Source: Athripsodes cinereus (taxonomy: Eukaryota; Arthropoda; Insecta; Trichoptera; Leptoceridae). From it: a stretch of 64,000 bases of DNA. The translations under genes were made by a program, and so were the position numbers. The notes beneath the pieces were generated by a model, which searched no databases, was not told the DNA's origin, and saw nothing but the letters and a program-made list of their open reading frames with translations. Positions 23,748 to 36,906 of this stretch are shown piece by piece (position 1 is the stretch's first letter; every line of letters begins with the position of its first letter). Where the stretch lies: contig OX388305.1 of assembly GCA_947579605.1 (NCBI GenBank), positions 28,595,542 to 28,659,541 on the forward strand, in the 5' to 3' direction.

Positions 23748-25059
23748 ACTCCGTGAACTGCTAACGACGTATATTAATGTTTATTGTTGTCAGATCCGAT
23801 AAGCGGAATTAAATCGAATACAGGTGATTTGTTACTTAAATGAAGAAAATATGATCCAGTTACGAATGCCTTAGAAAAATCTAGTATCGGCACTGTTATT
23901 GACTTATAAACAGATGAATTCTTTCGCCTGAAGATTCGATTTTCGAATTACTATTAATATTTAGTTAAATCAGAATTTTGAAGAAATCGGTTTGTGTGAA
24001 ACATATATAATTAATCACGTATATACAAAATAACTTATGTACCTACCTACATCAAGATTCTGGTTTTATAAAAAAAAATGTCCGAGAAAAAAACTAACCT
24101 GACGTATAAATTGCACAAAGCTATTTTTTTTTGTTTCTTTATAATTAGTTTAATATTTTGTACACGTTATTAGTTGTGCAGAACTATAAATACTAACAAA
24201 ATATATAATTTATTAAAAACATTATACTTACAAGTTATACAATGCAATGTTAACAACCAATTGGCATTTGGTATTCAGTAAAACATCACAAAATATCATT
24301 AAAATCATAAATTAAAACAATCAACTCATATCATACTATTATGTAAGAATGACTTTTTCACTTAATTAGTTGGTCTAGCTAAGTGTACTATCAGTTAATG
24401 TGTAAAAATAATACATTTGTGCATTTTATTTATTTTTTTTATTTTGTTGAAAGTTTTCTAACAACGATACATATTATGAAAAAATATATTGGACACGAAA
24501 CATCTTGTTATTAAATGGCTGATGCACAAATACATTTTATAGAGGAAATCCTGTTTTATTAAATAAATTTTGTTTTAACTACCTACATCGTGTTAAGCAT
24601 AACTTGAAATCAATCTACCTGTTATTGGAGTTTGGAATGATTTCCTATGAATTTTTATTGTTTCATATTTTATCGTTTAAATGTACACAACATGGTATTT
24701 TCATATTAAATGTATTATTGTCTCAAAAAATACATATTACAGCTCAAGAAAATTTTAAACCCATGAAGTCTAAGCTCATTGTCTTTAAGGATATTTTTTG
24801 CATCTGGTTTCCTTTTAATACGAATAAATCTTTAGTTTTATGTATGAGGACTTTTGGGCGGCATACGGACTTATTGCGGACCTTGATTATTATTTTTTAA
24901 TAATTTAAATTGATCAAAATACGCCCCTGAAAACGAACTTAAATTAATAGGCCTTAATGCCGAATTTAAAATTCGGCAAATATTATATTTTATTCATAAA
25001 TAAATAAATATGTAATTCATTTGGAATGATTTAACATTAACATCTTTTTAGCTAGCTTA

Positions 25060-25310
25060 TATCGAAGAGCATCTGGCAGAGAATTAGTCTCCCACTCTTT
25101 TCCGTAAGTTTTCAAGTGTATTGTAAAAGACAGGTATTTTTTGTAAATTCAGCAATGAGATTTACCATCAATCCTGAATGTCTTAATTTACTGTCAGACG
25201 GAGGGGACATTTTGCATGTTTATTGCCTACCTACATAATATTATGATCTGCTAGTTATTCCACTTGTGCGGGATATGTCAAGATAGTGTACCTACTAGTA
25301 TATTCACCTT
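25060..25310 (+). repeat. Dispersed repeat family A, long copy
   Basis: This copy shows most of the family in one piece: gaagagcatctggcagagaa, cttttccgtaagttttc, aaagacaggtatttt, caatgagatttaccatcaat, a gaggggacattttgcatgt block, and gttattccacttgtgcggga. The same order, reversed, is found at 45,960-46,180 and 62,505-62,630. No coding capacity is evident. Confidence 0.65.
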
Positions 25311-27001
25311 GTATGTTCTTACTGCCTGTAATAAATAAGTTTTATAAAAAATATAATCCCATTAAAAGACGAACGAGTCAAATATAAATTTTATAGGAAA
25401 CCTTGCTATATGTTTAGTTACTAATCCATTCATTAAATTATGATATTGAATATATCAAGACAATAATATGATTATAACTGAATTCATTTTGAATGCTATT
25501 GTTCAATATCCGACCACATAAATGTTTCACATTGTTTCATTACAGACACAGGATTCAAAGAACTTTGCAATTCATATATACATTACAGATTTTGCATTAA
25601 ATAATAGCGCAAAAATAATAGTAGTAAGTAGGTATGTTTAATTTGAATACAAAAAGCATTTAAACAATCTCAAACCATAATGGTTTGTAGTTTTAGATTT
25701 AATCAAAAACGATAATAGGTATATATGAGATTCGTTATTTATAACCTTGAACTGTAAAAAAACAATGAAAACTCGGCCACTGTACAACATGTTGTACCTA
25801 TGTATATTAGAGTAATACCTACGCGTATATATTTATATCTACTCGTACTTAGAGTTATGCTGTAATCTGTAATGTATGGACATATCATTCATTACAATGT
25901 TTTGTAATATTACTTAATGCACCTAAGTATATAACTACAATAAACTATTGTTTGTAAGCTTGAATAAGGAGCTTTTTTATAATATCATCCTGTTATCAAA
26001 TTAACATCATAGATATTGTTTCGAAAAGTATATTTTTTTTATTGTTTAACTGGATTCAGGCACAACGTGCAGATAACAAAACCGATTGGAGAATCATGCT
26101 TACACAATGCAACATGGTGCGAAATCTAATTGGAAAGGCGTTCTAACGCTTACGAGTAGGCTTTAGGCTGGTTTTAGTGATCACTTTCGGTGTCCATGGG
26201 CAACATTCATTAATTCCGCCATTCTCACTGTCACAATATAAAATCCACCAATCGAGAAACATTTAATTCAAACTATAGAATGGTTGCTTTCGGCAAAAAA
26301 TTCAGACATCGCCTAATATTTTAGTATTCCTAAAGAATTCACAGGAACATAAAACATAAAGAATTATTTGTGCAATCACAATCATATTAATAGCATTATT
26401 CAGTTTACTGTTGTAATGTATGTGGCACAAATTATACTTACCTACATTATCCTTACCACCAGAAGCTAGTCCAATATATGTACAAAAGATATTGAATGCA
26501 CAAAACCAACAAATATTATAGCATTGGCAAAATCTTCGTACAAAATTATTACAAAATAAAAAGGAAACAATAATTCATTAGTAAGATACATGATGCTCAA
26601 ATTATTACTATGACAATATTTTGGTGTTGAAACAATAATAAATAAATCGCAATGAACATCTTCAAGCATGCAGCATTTGTGTCGTTCAAAAACACTTCCT
26701 CAAACCAAATGGGTCGACAGTCATAAAGTTTTTCTGCATCGATGTCCGCTACATAATATGATCGCAGTTCTTCAATCTTCTCGACTCGCCATAGTTTGCT
26801 TTACATAGTTTCACCACTATTGTCGTCTCCATGGCAGACCTAATTCCATCCAACCAACCTGCATAAAATCTTTCTCTTTTCCTTGCAGCACTCACGTTCC
26901 TACCTTTGCCTTATTCACCAATATGAAATGACCTGTCTTGATCGATAATTGACGACTTGTTCAGTATTTATTTTGAACTTATCATGATGTAATTTTTTCA
27001 G
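25311..27001. other. Upstream region of the LRR gene; unassigned
   Basis: No coding exon is supported. A dispersed repeat is at about 26,130-26,240 (acgcttacgagtaggcttta ... ttcattaattccgcc), related to 6,400-6,490. The segment at about 26,690-26,950 is GC-richer; its minus strand has a short open stretch that could be a LINE remnant, but I cannot name it. An untranslated first exon of the LRR gene must lie somewhere upstream of the acceptor at 27,000-27,001. Confidence 0.35.
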
Positions 27002-27034
27002 GCCTGCGTTTGGTGCAAGGTTCACAGAGGCGAG

Positions 27035-27073
27035 ATGTGTTCTAGTCAACTAAGTAAAATTTCAAGGTCATGA
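27035..27073 (+). promoter_or_regulatory. 12-codon uORF overlapping the LRR gene start (ATGA)
   Basis: In the 5' leader exon (acceptor AG at 27,000-27,001) an upstream ATG at 27,035 opens a 12-codon frame. It terminates at TGA 27,071-27,073, overlapping the main ATG at 27,070-27,072. A ribosome finishing the uORF stops exactly on the main start, an arrangement that can limit or couple translation. Function is inference from position only. Confidence 0.45.
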
Positions 27074-30000
27074 CCAGCCGTGTGTTACTATTCTTGGGGC
27101 TGGGCCTCATGCTGTGGGCACCAACACCCGCTCTGAGGCCTCCCTGCCCACCGCCAGCTTCTATATTGCCCTGCATTTGCTCCACTCGCAATGAAGAGTT
27201 ACAAGTGTGGTAAGTAGAGAATGATTCAACTAACATTATCTATACTAACTATTTTCAATTCTGTAGTTTCAGGCTAAGAAAAAAAAACAAATTTGAATAG
27301 TATAAACACTATAAACGGGTCAATATGAACTTAAGTGGCACCCGCCAGATTTTATATTCATACTTACTTAATAATTTCAGTTTAATTTCACTCCACCTTC
27401 AATTATTTTTGTTTGAAGGTGACAATGAAGGAAGTCAACATACCTATGTACGGAATAAATCAAATATTTTTTACAATATCATATATATGTAGCATATTAT
27501 AAAATAATGTGAATGCATTTACTTCAATCTTTGAAAAAACAACCAAAACAATCAAAATGATATTATTTTTTTTTTTATTTCCAGGTGTACGCATAGTGAT
27601 TTGCCTAAAGTTGTTGAAGGATTGAAAACTATTGGAGAGTATATCTCCAGACCAATAGATGAACTAATAATAGAGCACAATTATTTACCTGCTTTACCAG
27701 GAAGAGCTTTTCGACCACTCAGAGCTCTACGTCTTATGCTCCGCCATAATAACCTGGAGAGGGTAGCTCCAGGATGGCTAGCAGGGTTGGAGGATTCTCT
27801 CATGGAACTTTTCATTGTAGAGGATGATCTTAGAAGTCTGCCAGTAGACAGTGTAGCACATATGAAAAAGTTGCAAGCTATTACAATTGAAAGTGATCAA
27901 TTGAAGAGATTGCCTAGTTTTGCTAAACTTAATAATTTGAGATATTTAAAAGTTCAATCGTCATCATTGATCGAATTAACTCCAAGGAGTTTTAAAACAC
28001 TCCCATCTTTAGAAAAACTGCAAATTACAGGTAGTCCTAGACTGGTTAGATTAGAATCTAATCTGTTCCACAATTTACCAAGACTTACCACAGTAAATAT
28101 ATCAAACTGTGGTCTAGGTTGGATTCACTTGAGGGCTATGTCAGTACTGCCATCACTGGTGGAAGTATCTTTTCAAAATAATGAAATATCAGATGTTGGA
28201 ATGGTTGGGCGGGCATGTAGAGAATTACCAGCTTTGACCACACTCCGATTAGATGGAAATAAAATTGAAAGAATCAATGAAGCCTCTTTTGTAGATTTAC
28301 CAGCCTTGAAAGAATTAACAGTTTCCAAAAACAAAATAGAGGAAATATTCCATGGAGCATTCCACAAAGTTCCTTCATTGAAAATTATAGATTTAAATTA
28401 CAACTATGTACAAAGAGTTCATCCAGAGTCATTTCTGCAATCTTCTGGCAGTGGCGTAGAAGAACTGTGGATGATGAGTAATGAAATCAGTCATGTTTCT
28501 GAGCTAAGAGCTATATTAGACGCACTACCAAGGTTAAAGTTCCTTGATATGAGTGATAATTTATTAGAAGATATTCCTTATGGTGCCTTAAGAGGGCATC
28601 CCACATTGGAGCAATTACATTTGGATGGTAATAGAATAAAAACTATAGAAAGAGAAGCATTCATGGCTATGCCTGCATTAAGAGAACTGAGATTGAGGAA
28701 TAACTCCCTGGCAAATCATATTGATGGGCCATTTTGGAACTTACCTGCTTTGAAAGGGTTGGATTTATCAATGAACTACTTTCGTAGACTTGAACCAAGG
28801 CTTATTACAAATTTGCCATCACTTAGAAGAATTGATATTAGCAACAATGAAATTGCTATAATTGACCCTATGACATTCATAGACACCCCCCTTCTAGAAC
28901 ATATAAACATGTCAGGAAATTATTTAGCTTCCATTCACCCTGCTACATTCAGGCATTTAATGGGTCTGTATGAATTAGATGTAAGCCTAAATCGTTTATT
29001 AGAATTTGTGCCTGGGTTACCAAGAGGAATTGAATATCTACATATGTCTAAAAATCAAATGAGTTCATTGCCAATACCACCATCACCTGATTTAGATTTA
29101 CCATCTCTAAGAATGCTAGATATAAGTGGAAATGCTCTAAGAAGTATTCCATCTGGAGTTATGAGTACTCTACCACAGCTAAGAAAACTAGACGCATCAT
29201 TAAATGGTATTCAATTAATAGAAGAGGGATCGTTCACAGGTTTGACCAGATTAGAGATGTTAGATCTCCATAACAACATGATATCTAGCATTGGATCAAA
29301 TGTATTCAAAGACATGATCGGTTTAACTAGTGTAGATCTACATGGTAATGTGTTAGATACTATAAAATCTGACATACTCAGAGATGCCCCACATTTAAGA
29401 ACTCTTAATTTGAGTAGGAATAGACTTAACGACATAGCTATAAATGCCTTAGAGAAGACAAGAAATTTAGAATTGGTAAACTTATCTTCTAATTACCTCT
29501 CATCTCTTCCTGAAGCATTCAATGGAATGGTGAAAATTGAAGTACTAGACATAAGTAATAATCAGATGAAATTCATATCTCCGCAAATATTAGGAACACT
29601 AAAAGGGTTGAAAGAATTAAGGATGGCCAATAATAAGCTGATAGAATTAAAGGAAGGAGCTTTTCAAGATCTACCAAACCTTGAAGTACTCGACGTGAGA
29701 AGCAATGAACTAGAAATACTACATTCTGGTAGTGTAAGAACATTACCAGCACTTGAATCTATATTACTAAGTGAAAACAAACTGATTGAAATACCAGATG
29801 CTACATTTGCAGAACTGCAATCGTTGCATAATATGGAACTTCAAAACAACAACCTACTTAAAATATCCAACAATGCATTTTACAAAGTACCTCATATGCA
29901 ATTCATGAATCTGAGTAACAATCAAATAAGAGGATTAGATTCAGCTGGACTTCGAAATATCAAGTCATTAGAAGTTCTTGACTTGACTAATAATAAAATA

Positions 30001-31955
30001 ACACGAGTCGGATCTTCTGCGTTTGAAGGCATGGAATGGATGGTAGAATTAAAAATTGATAATAACAAAATATGTGCTGTCCAAGGTTCTCCATTCAATA
30101 ATATGCCAAGATTAAAAGTTCTCACATTGAAAAATAATAAAATGACTTCATTACCAGAGGATTCTGTTAAAGTACTCCACAGTAACATTGCTGTTTTAGA
30201 TATTGATGGTAAGTATCTATAATATAAACTATTTTGTTAACTTTAGATAATTTATTTGAAAAAATATTTTTACACATAATCAATGATTTTATTTTAGGAA
30301 ATCCTCTTTCCTGCGGTTGCAGTTTGGCATGGTTCAGAGCGTGGCTCCAAGAAGGATTATCTGTAGGACCAAGATGTGCAGATGGGTCCTTATTGAAAGA
30401 CAAAAGGCTATACAAGCAAGATTGTGAAAGTGAAAAGTTAAAAGAAGAACCTCTTCATCCAGGATGTGAAAATGAAATCATAGATCCTTCACTCTATGGA
30501 ACTTCTGAAGTATATTCCCCATGGATGGAAAAGATAAGAGATCAGTCTCTTCCTGTATCAAATGTTGCCAATAATATTCATATGGCTCCATCTCCAGAGG
30601 AATCTGAATACTTCTATGATGAATATGTCGATTATCCCTTCAACGAAACCAATTTATTAGAACTTGGTAATGCAACCAAATACTTGCACCATAATAGAAG
30701 CCACATTAACTCAACGCAAGCATATCACTTTATCCCGGGAGATACACCAACTTTGTATGCAGCACAAAACCCTAACAGATCTCATAATGCTCAAGATGGG
30801 AGTCCATCATCGGGTTTTACGTTCTTTGGAATGCCCATACCAACTCTCAACATTGGGAAACTGTGGGGTAACGGTCGGAAGACAGAAAGAAAAATGAGTG
30901 ATGGTACAGTGGATGGAACTGCAACTAATCAACAATCATCTCCACCATCACACCCTGATTTACAATCTGGAGGATTTGTTCCACTAACTCCAGGAGTTTC
31001 TGGAGGTTTCCAACCAATAATTCTGAATACTAATGAAACAGATCAGAGTCAAATTGATAGAGAGAAATCAAATTACAATCAAACATATTGGCCAAGAGAT
31101 TTCCCATCCTTAAATGGCACAACACAAAGAAGTGATAAAATTACTGATGGATCAGTTGGGAATAATGGAGCCTTATTCAACTCCCCATTAAATTCTGGAG
31201 AAAATGAAACTATTAACTATGACAGCAATACAGAAGATGAGAACAGCAATCCCATGGAGCAGGATTTAATGCTCAAGAAACCACATATAATTCAGTACGA
31301 CCATTCACCGGCAGAAGAAGTGCTATTAAGTCGGAAGACAGATCACAGACCACAAGACATGATTCAGAATATTCCGTTTGATAAAGAAATTAATAAAGAT
31401 TACAAACCTCTGGGTCCTCAAAGCAATGATATGAACTATATCCCTCCACATACAGATTTTGACACATACAGAAATAACGAAGTAATAACATCTTCACCAC
31501 AAGAATATATAGACCATCAACTATCTCTTAACAAAGAAAGTAACGGAATTGACTCAAACTCAACATCCCAGTCAGTATTAGCTGTCCCGGGAGCACCGCC
31601 CGTTCAATATTCTATGCCTGTGGGAAGAAAATCTGCAACTATCACTAAAGTAGAAAACCCTCACGGATATGTTGATAATACTCAAGTGTCTTCTTCCATT
31701 GAACCATTTAGAATTCAAAATAACAGAGGCGGTAAAACTTCTTTCTCAACAGAATATGATTCAACCACAAAAGCAAATCCTCAGAATTCTTCTCTGAGTT
31801 GGTACTATAAGAACTACAATCAGAGTAGTCTGGATCCGTATATTGGTCCAGGAGTCGAAAAGTTTGGTGTTGGTTCGGGAACAAAATCAGAATCCAACAT
31901 GTTTATGTGTTTTACCATAACAATATGCCTCTCAATAATCAAATCTGTTCAGTGA
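27070..31955 (+). CDS. Large leucine-rich-repeat surface/secreted protein (artichoke/chaoptin-like)
   Basis: Three coding exons, 27,070-27,209, 27,585-30,208 and 30,298-31,955, join in frame to 1,473 residues. Residues 1-22 are a signal peptide (LLFLGLGLMLWAP). A cysteine cap follows (PCPPPASILPCIC ... WC), then some 35 LRRs of about 24 residues (L-x-x-L-x-L-x-x-N-x-I), then an LRRCT cap (NPLSCGCSLAWFRAWLQ) at about 922-975. A 480-residue polar Asn/Ser/Pro-rich region comes next. The C-terminal hydrophobic end (MFMCFTITICLSII) could be a GPI-anchor signal. The N-terminal cap and LRR phrasing fit the insect artichoke family, needed for ciliated sensory organ morphology, better than Drosophila chaoptin; that choice is from memory and moderate. 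AATAAA signals occur near 32,109 and 32,167. Confidence 0.88.
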
Positions 31956-32265
31956 AAGTAGTTTACCAGTGACCAAGAGGTGGTACATCTTTTAAATTAC
32001 TAAATATTAAGAAAAAAAACACTAGTGATAAAATCCAGTGAAATATGAACCATTGTGCTATTTAGTCTTATGTAGTAGTGAAGTTTAATGTTATTAATGT
32101 ATATAATTTTAATAAATATATTACTATCTAAAATACATTTGCGATTTTTTATTATACTTTTCCCAAATAAAGTTTTAAAAAATTACTTGCGCCAGTATTG
32201 CTCCCATTTCCTAAAAATTATTGAGAGCTCCAAGGCAGATTTACTTATATTAAAATAAGCCCTTA

Positions 32266-32342
32266 ATGCATCCACATATTTAGATGGAAAAAATCACAAA
32301 ACAACCCAAACTAAGTTATTTAGTCTGTAGATGTGGATGCAT
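32266..32342. repeat. 12-bp inverted repeat between convergent genes
   Basis: atgcatccacat (32,266-32,277) and its exact complement atgtggatgcat (32,331-32,342) enclose 53 bases. They lie between the convergent 3' ends of the LRR gene (stop 31,955) and Rpn8 (stop 32,494). The pair could fold in either 3' UTR or be chance. Confidence 0.4.
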
Positions 32343-32493
32343 CTACATTATTCTCTACATGAGTGACATTGGCAATCAATAGAAAAAGAAAAAAAAATAT
32401 TTAACAGAATTTTATATAAAGCATTCGATTAATTAGACTTACGTAAATTACAATATTATATTAAATAGTAGTACTCGCAATTAGAAGAATCTA

Positions 32494-34236
32494 TTATGAT
32501 TTCTTCTTATCATCCTTTGCTGTTTGACTTTCCTTCTTATCCCCCTTTGTTTTATCATCATCTTTTTTCTTGTCATCCTTGTCTTTATCTTTGTCCTTAT
32601 CCTTGTCTTTCTTGTCTTTGGCATCCTCTTTCTTGCCTTCTTCAGCATCCTTGTTCGTTAGCTTGTTGTTAATGAGATTATGCAAGGCAATGATGGATCT
32701 TACCAAGGCAGCCAGATAAACGACTAACATCTGATCATTGGTCTTCACATAGAGATTATCTGTGAAGTTATCCTGAGTAATATCGGGAAGTAAGTTGAAG
32801 ATGTCTTGCCACTGATAGACAATCTGATGATTGATAGGTAACTTCCCTTGAGCAACTTGGAATAGATAATCCTGTATTTCTCTCAGCTGTGTGTACAACC
32901 CTTTGAGGCCAAGCAACTGATTAGTAATGCGTTGAGACAAACTTCCCACTGTTGTGTCTTTAATATCTCTCAATAAATGTTCAACGCCCACTTCCTCGGC
33001 TTCTTCTGCACCAATTTCACTTGGCACATGATCAAATGTTTTAGAAGTAGGTGAACCATCATCATGTACCTCTTCTACTGCTTGGTAAGCCTCTGTGGGA
33101 AGACCTAGATCTTTAGGTTTAGCATCAATGATGACTAGCACAGAATTAGGACAATATCTCCTAACCAACTCATTGATAGCAATATCATTCTGGTACAATT
33201 TAGGGCCAGTGTGGTACCAGCCCACAACTCTTTCTCTGGCATTCACTTTTTTGAACATTGAATACATATTTTCCAAATAATCATGATCCAAAAACCAAAC
33301 AGATTTATCTTTGTCATCCTCATCAAACGGAACTGAAATTAAAAAAAAACTTTTTTTAAAGGAAACCTTCTTGTAATTCTTTTATTTAAATATTTTGATC
33401 ATTCGTATACAAGTTAATGACCTTTAAAAGTATAAGGTTAATAATGGTATATTTGTTGGTACATAATTTCACATTGTTCCCACCCTATTACCATCTATCA
33501 CAAGGGTGGCCAACTCACAGCCCGTTGGGTGTCTACTTGTGGCCCACGAAACATATGCACTTTTTTTTAAATAATAGTCGGTAGTACTAGTTACTTTTTT
33601 GAAAGAGGTATTTTGAGAAAATATTCTTACAGAAAACCGTGGAGTTTTGAAACATTTCAAATTCCTATACCATTTTGAAAATTTTGGGGAGGGGGGTGGA
33701 TAGAAATTTTAAAGTGAAGTAAAATTATTAAATGTTCCATATATGGAGTATATTGTTGTATGGGCTGGTAGGAGATCTCATTTCTAAAATTTGGCTGAAA
33801 AGGTCACAAGTATACACATGTAGGAAGGAATGACATACATGAAGATGACAGTTTTTTTTTTATTACAAACAGCAGGAGAAAGACAAGAATTTCAAGGAAT
33901 AAATATCACGGACTTGCCGACTGGCCCAATACAGTCAAGTTTAGAATACAGCAAAATGAAAATTTAATATTGATAACCTATAAATGGATTTTTGCTGAAT
34001 CATTGTGGGAAAGCTTCTGACTTCGAAAATAAAATATAATAAACAACAAATTTCTCACCTGCAAAGCTATTGGACACGTCTAAAACCCCTTTGGCTCTCC
34101 AACAACCAAGTAAAACCCCGACCACTCGCTTCTGGTTTCCGATCTTCCCCATACGATTAAAATGGTCCACAACACTTAGAAGGACTAGGGGATGAACCAC
34201 AACTTTGGTAGCGGTGATATTTTCCGGTGTAGGCAT
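32494..34236 (-). CDS. 26S proteasome regulatory subunit Rpn8/PSMD7
   Basis: Two coding exons, 34,236-34,059 and 33,332-32,494, give 338 residues, close to the family length. Rpn8 is the inactive MPN partner of the deubiquitinase Rpn11 in the proteasome lid. The MPN domain occupies roughly residues 8-140, with diagnostic strings [48 protein letters not shown] and GWYHTGPKL. The H-x-H of active JAMM enzymes is H-T-G here, as expected for Rpn8. [20 protein letters not shown] and [18 protein letters not shown] follow. The C-terminus is a Lys/Asp-rich tail. The exon 1 donor is GCAG|GTGAGA, and the 723-bp intron contains transposon scraps. The gene is divergent from ITPA. Confidence 0.97.
33490..33720. 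repeat. Transposon scraps in the Rpn8 intron
   Basis: The segment from about 33,499 (caagggtggccaactcacag) resembles a hAT-like end but has no partner end here. The segment at 33,598-33,720 (gaaaatattcttacagaaaa, ..tttcaaattcctataccatt, then a G-rich ggggaggggggtgg) recurs at 60,640-60,740 in the same orientation and partly inverted at 60,210-60,290. Confidence 0.5.
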
Positions 34237-34502
34237 TTTATAATATTGTTTAATAAAATAATCTCAATAACCACACTAAATCCCCAGTTTGTCAAGTCAC
34301 TCAATTCAAACCATAGATAAAATAACAAACGTTTTCAAACAAAATAATGAAAAAAGTGACAAGTCAGTTCAGTAGTGTTGCTAGTATGTTTTATAAGTTT
34401 TTATGTTTCTTTTTTACTTGCGACTATAACAGGCATGAGTATTTTATCATTTTGTACGGTATTCAGATTCAGACTTCTTCACTTCCTGTGATTACTCAAG
34501 AT

Positions 34503-34962
34503 AAGGGGTCGGTAGCCTGCGGCTCGTGAGCCAAATGTGACTCTTTGGACGTGAAGCTGCGGCTTTTGAGTTTCACACACACATACAAATTTGTTGGCAA
34601 GAAAAAAATTGTGGCTCTTTAAAAACTTTGAATTTTGTAAATAGACCATTAAAGGATGACGTCACAGAAAAATCATTGAGGGGCATCAGGCATCCCAACA
34701 CAACACACGATTACGGTGTAATATTAGGTGGAACGCCTAAAGAATACCTAATAATAAAAAAAAACTGTCAGTGTCGATTTTGTTATTATTTTGTCGTCTG
34801 ACTTTCTTTTTTTCTCTTATGGCATAACATCCTACAAGGATGATTTGCGCAATCTGACTGTTTGCCCCCCAAGCAAAAGCAAATCCATAGACAAGACCAC
34901 GTGACCTTTAATGGTCTATTGTAATTTTTGACTCTTCCGACTCAAAAGGTTGCCGACCCTTG
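34503..34962. mobile_element. 460-bp hAT-like MITE
   Basis: The ends are aaggggtcggtagcctgcgg and the inverse of ggttgccgacccttg. The flanks are ctcaagat (34,495-34,502) and ctctagat (34,963-34,970), an 8-bp target duplication with one mismatch, the hAT hallmark. The interior is non-coding. It includes ttatggcataacatcctaca, which recurs near 59,300. The element lies 267 bp upstream of the Rpn8 start, between divergent Rpn8 and ITPA. Confidence 0.75.
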
Positions 34963-35089
34963 CTCTAGATAATCCTCCGGAAAAGACCCTTGCTCTGGAA
35001 AAGATCCATTATTTCCGATGTACATTACACATCGTGAACGCAACCGCAGTCGACATTATTTATTACTCTATGGCCATCCATCAATTTGA

Positions 35090-35784
35090 TAGTATTGGTA
35101 AATCCAGTTCTTTCTCAGGAATCGGTACTTGAGACATCGTTCTTCAAAACAATTCGTTCTTAACATTCGTTCTCGTTCGTGGAATTTGTCACGCGATTTT
35201 CACCTTAGTCTCTTTGAAAATAAAGTATTTTAAAGGCCTTTTTCCCAAAAGACGACACGAAGATTTAAATCCTTAAATCTCGTTTGTGATATATGTCACG
35301 CGATTTTAAACCTTAGTCTCTTTGAAAATAGAGTATTCTAATGGTATTTTTACCAAAACAACTTCACAAAGATTTAAATCTTTGAATCATGTTTGTTACA
35401 TTTGACACGCGATATAAAACCTTAATTCCTTTGAAAATAGAATACTCCAATGGCGTTTTTTCCAAAATAATAACACGTAGATTTAAATCCAAGAATCTCG
35501 TTCTCAACGTTTGACACGCAATATGAAACCTTAGTATCTTTGAAAATAGAGTATCTTAAGGTTTTTTTTCCAAAAAAAAAACACACACGAAGATTTAAAT
35601 CTCGTTCGTGTTTATTTGCCACGCGATGTTAAACCTTAGTTTCTTTGAAAATATAGTATTTTAATGTAATTTTTCCCAAAAGAACGAAAAAGACCGAACA
35701 GATTTGGCATTGAGGATTTAGTTCTTCGAGTTAAGTTGAAGAACGAATACATAAGAACGAATAGTCAGATTCTGAACAATACTA
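35090..35784 (+). mobile_element. 695-bp hAT-like MITE with five internal ~108-bp repeats (copy 1)
   Basis: The ends are TAGTATTG and CAATACTA, flanked by a perfect 8-bp direct repeat CAATTTGA (35,082-35,089 and 35,785-35,792). The body consists of five tandem units of 105-109 bp (tctttgaaaata landmarks at 35,211, 35,319, 35,428, 35,537 and 35,642), each with cacgcgat and agatttaaat. It has no ORF. A nearly identical copy in the opposite orientation is at 59,476-60,169. It ends about 260 bp upstream of the ITPA start, so it may sit in that promoter. Confidence 0.9.
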
Positions 35785-36044
35785 CAATTTGACGTTTTGA
35801 AAATTGTGGGATTTGTGAGGTTATCGTTGTAAACATGATAAATTTAATAACTGCCGTTAAATGCCGGTTGTAAATAATATATGTTTTACTCGAATTGTTA
35901 ATATTTAGGACGTTTTTCTTTACTTAATAGAGAGTAAGCATAATGATTTTTTGAGTGTAAATTTCATAACATTCTATTTTCGTTATTTCGTGATTAAATA
36001 AACATTTACAGTCTTATTAATAAAAATCCGCCAAACAAAATAAA

Positions 36045-36906
36045 ATGGCACAAAAACCTATAACGTTTGTTACCGGCAATGCCAAAAAACTTGAAGAAGT
36101 GATTGCTATATTAGGAAAATCATTTCCAAAACAAGTAGTAAATAAAAAAGTTGATCTTCCTGAATTGCAAGGAGAAATCGACGAAATATGTAAACTTAAG
36201 TGTCAAGAGGCAGCTCGTCAGTTACAAGCACCAGTAATTGTTGAAGATACCTGTTTGTGCTTTAATTCCTTAGGAGGTTTACCAGGTCAGTCATAATATT
36301 TTCACTCATATTTTATTCAAAATTTTGATAATTTGTAATGAACTCTACTTATAGTCTGTAGACAAAAACTTTAAGACTACGAAATGACAATTATACATTT
36401 TCTTCAGCATTTTGTCAAGGTTTATATGACCCTAAGATCTGTTTATACAAGAGGGTTGTCTTACAATGGGGAGGTCCAGTTGCCTTTCCATCACCTACCA
36501 GGTGTGCACCATCCTTAGTTTGTTTATGTATTAAATAATTTTTTAGGCACAAAAAATGTTTTGTTTCATTATAAATTTTGATGCAGGTCCATACATCAAG
36601 TGGTTCCTAGACAAGTTGGGTCCGGAAGGCCTTCATAAGATGTTACATGGCTGGGAAGATAAATCTGCAGAAGCGGTTTGCACATTTGCATATTCACCAG
36701 GTGCTGGAGAGGAAGTTATTTTATTTCAAGGAAAAACTCAAGGTACCATTGTATCACCTCGTGGACCTAGAGACTTTGGATGGGACCCGTGTTTCCAACC
36801 TGTGGGGTATGATAAAACATATGCTGAGTTACCTAAAGATGAAAAAAATAAAATTAGTCACAGGTATAGGGCTCTTGATAAAATGAGAGATTATTTCAAT
36901 AGTTAA
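36045..36906 (+). CDS. Inosine triphosphate pyrophosphatase (ITPA/HAM1 family)
   Basis: Two exons, 36,045-36,285 and 36,587-36,906, encode 186 residues (human ITPA has 194). The enzyme hydrolyses ITP, dITP and XTP to monophosphates, keeping deaminated purines out of RNA and DNA. The nucleotide-binding start [12 protein letters not shown], the metal/base region [36 protein letters not shown] and SHRYRAL are all present and in order. The intron is phase 1 with donor CCAG|GTCAGT and acceptor GCAG|GTCC. AATAAA signals occur at about 37,002 and 37,074. The start has context aaaATGG. A hAT MITE lies directly upstream and a LINE-bearing hAT element directly downstream. Confidence 0.97.

Noticed and set aside
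24604..24900. 98-codon ORF MKSIYLLLEFG...
   Set aside because: Low-complexity Ile/Leu/Phe composition as expected from AT-rich DNA, no domain, no flanking exons.
27070..31955. Naming the LRR gene chaoptin outright
   Set aside because: The N-terminal cysteine cap and following residues do not resemble Drosophila chaoptin as I remember it; artichoke-like is a better fit, so no symbol is given.
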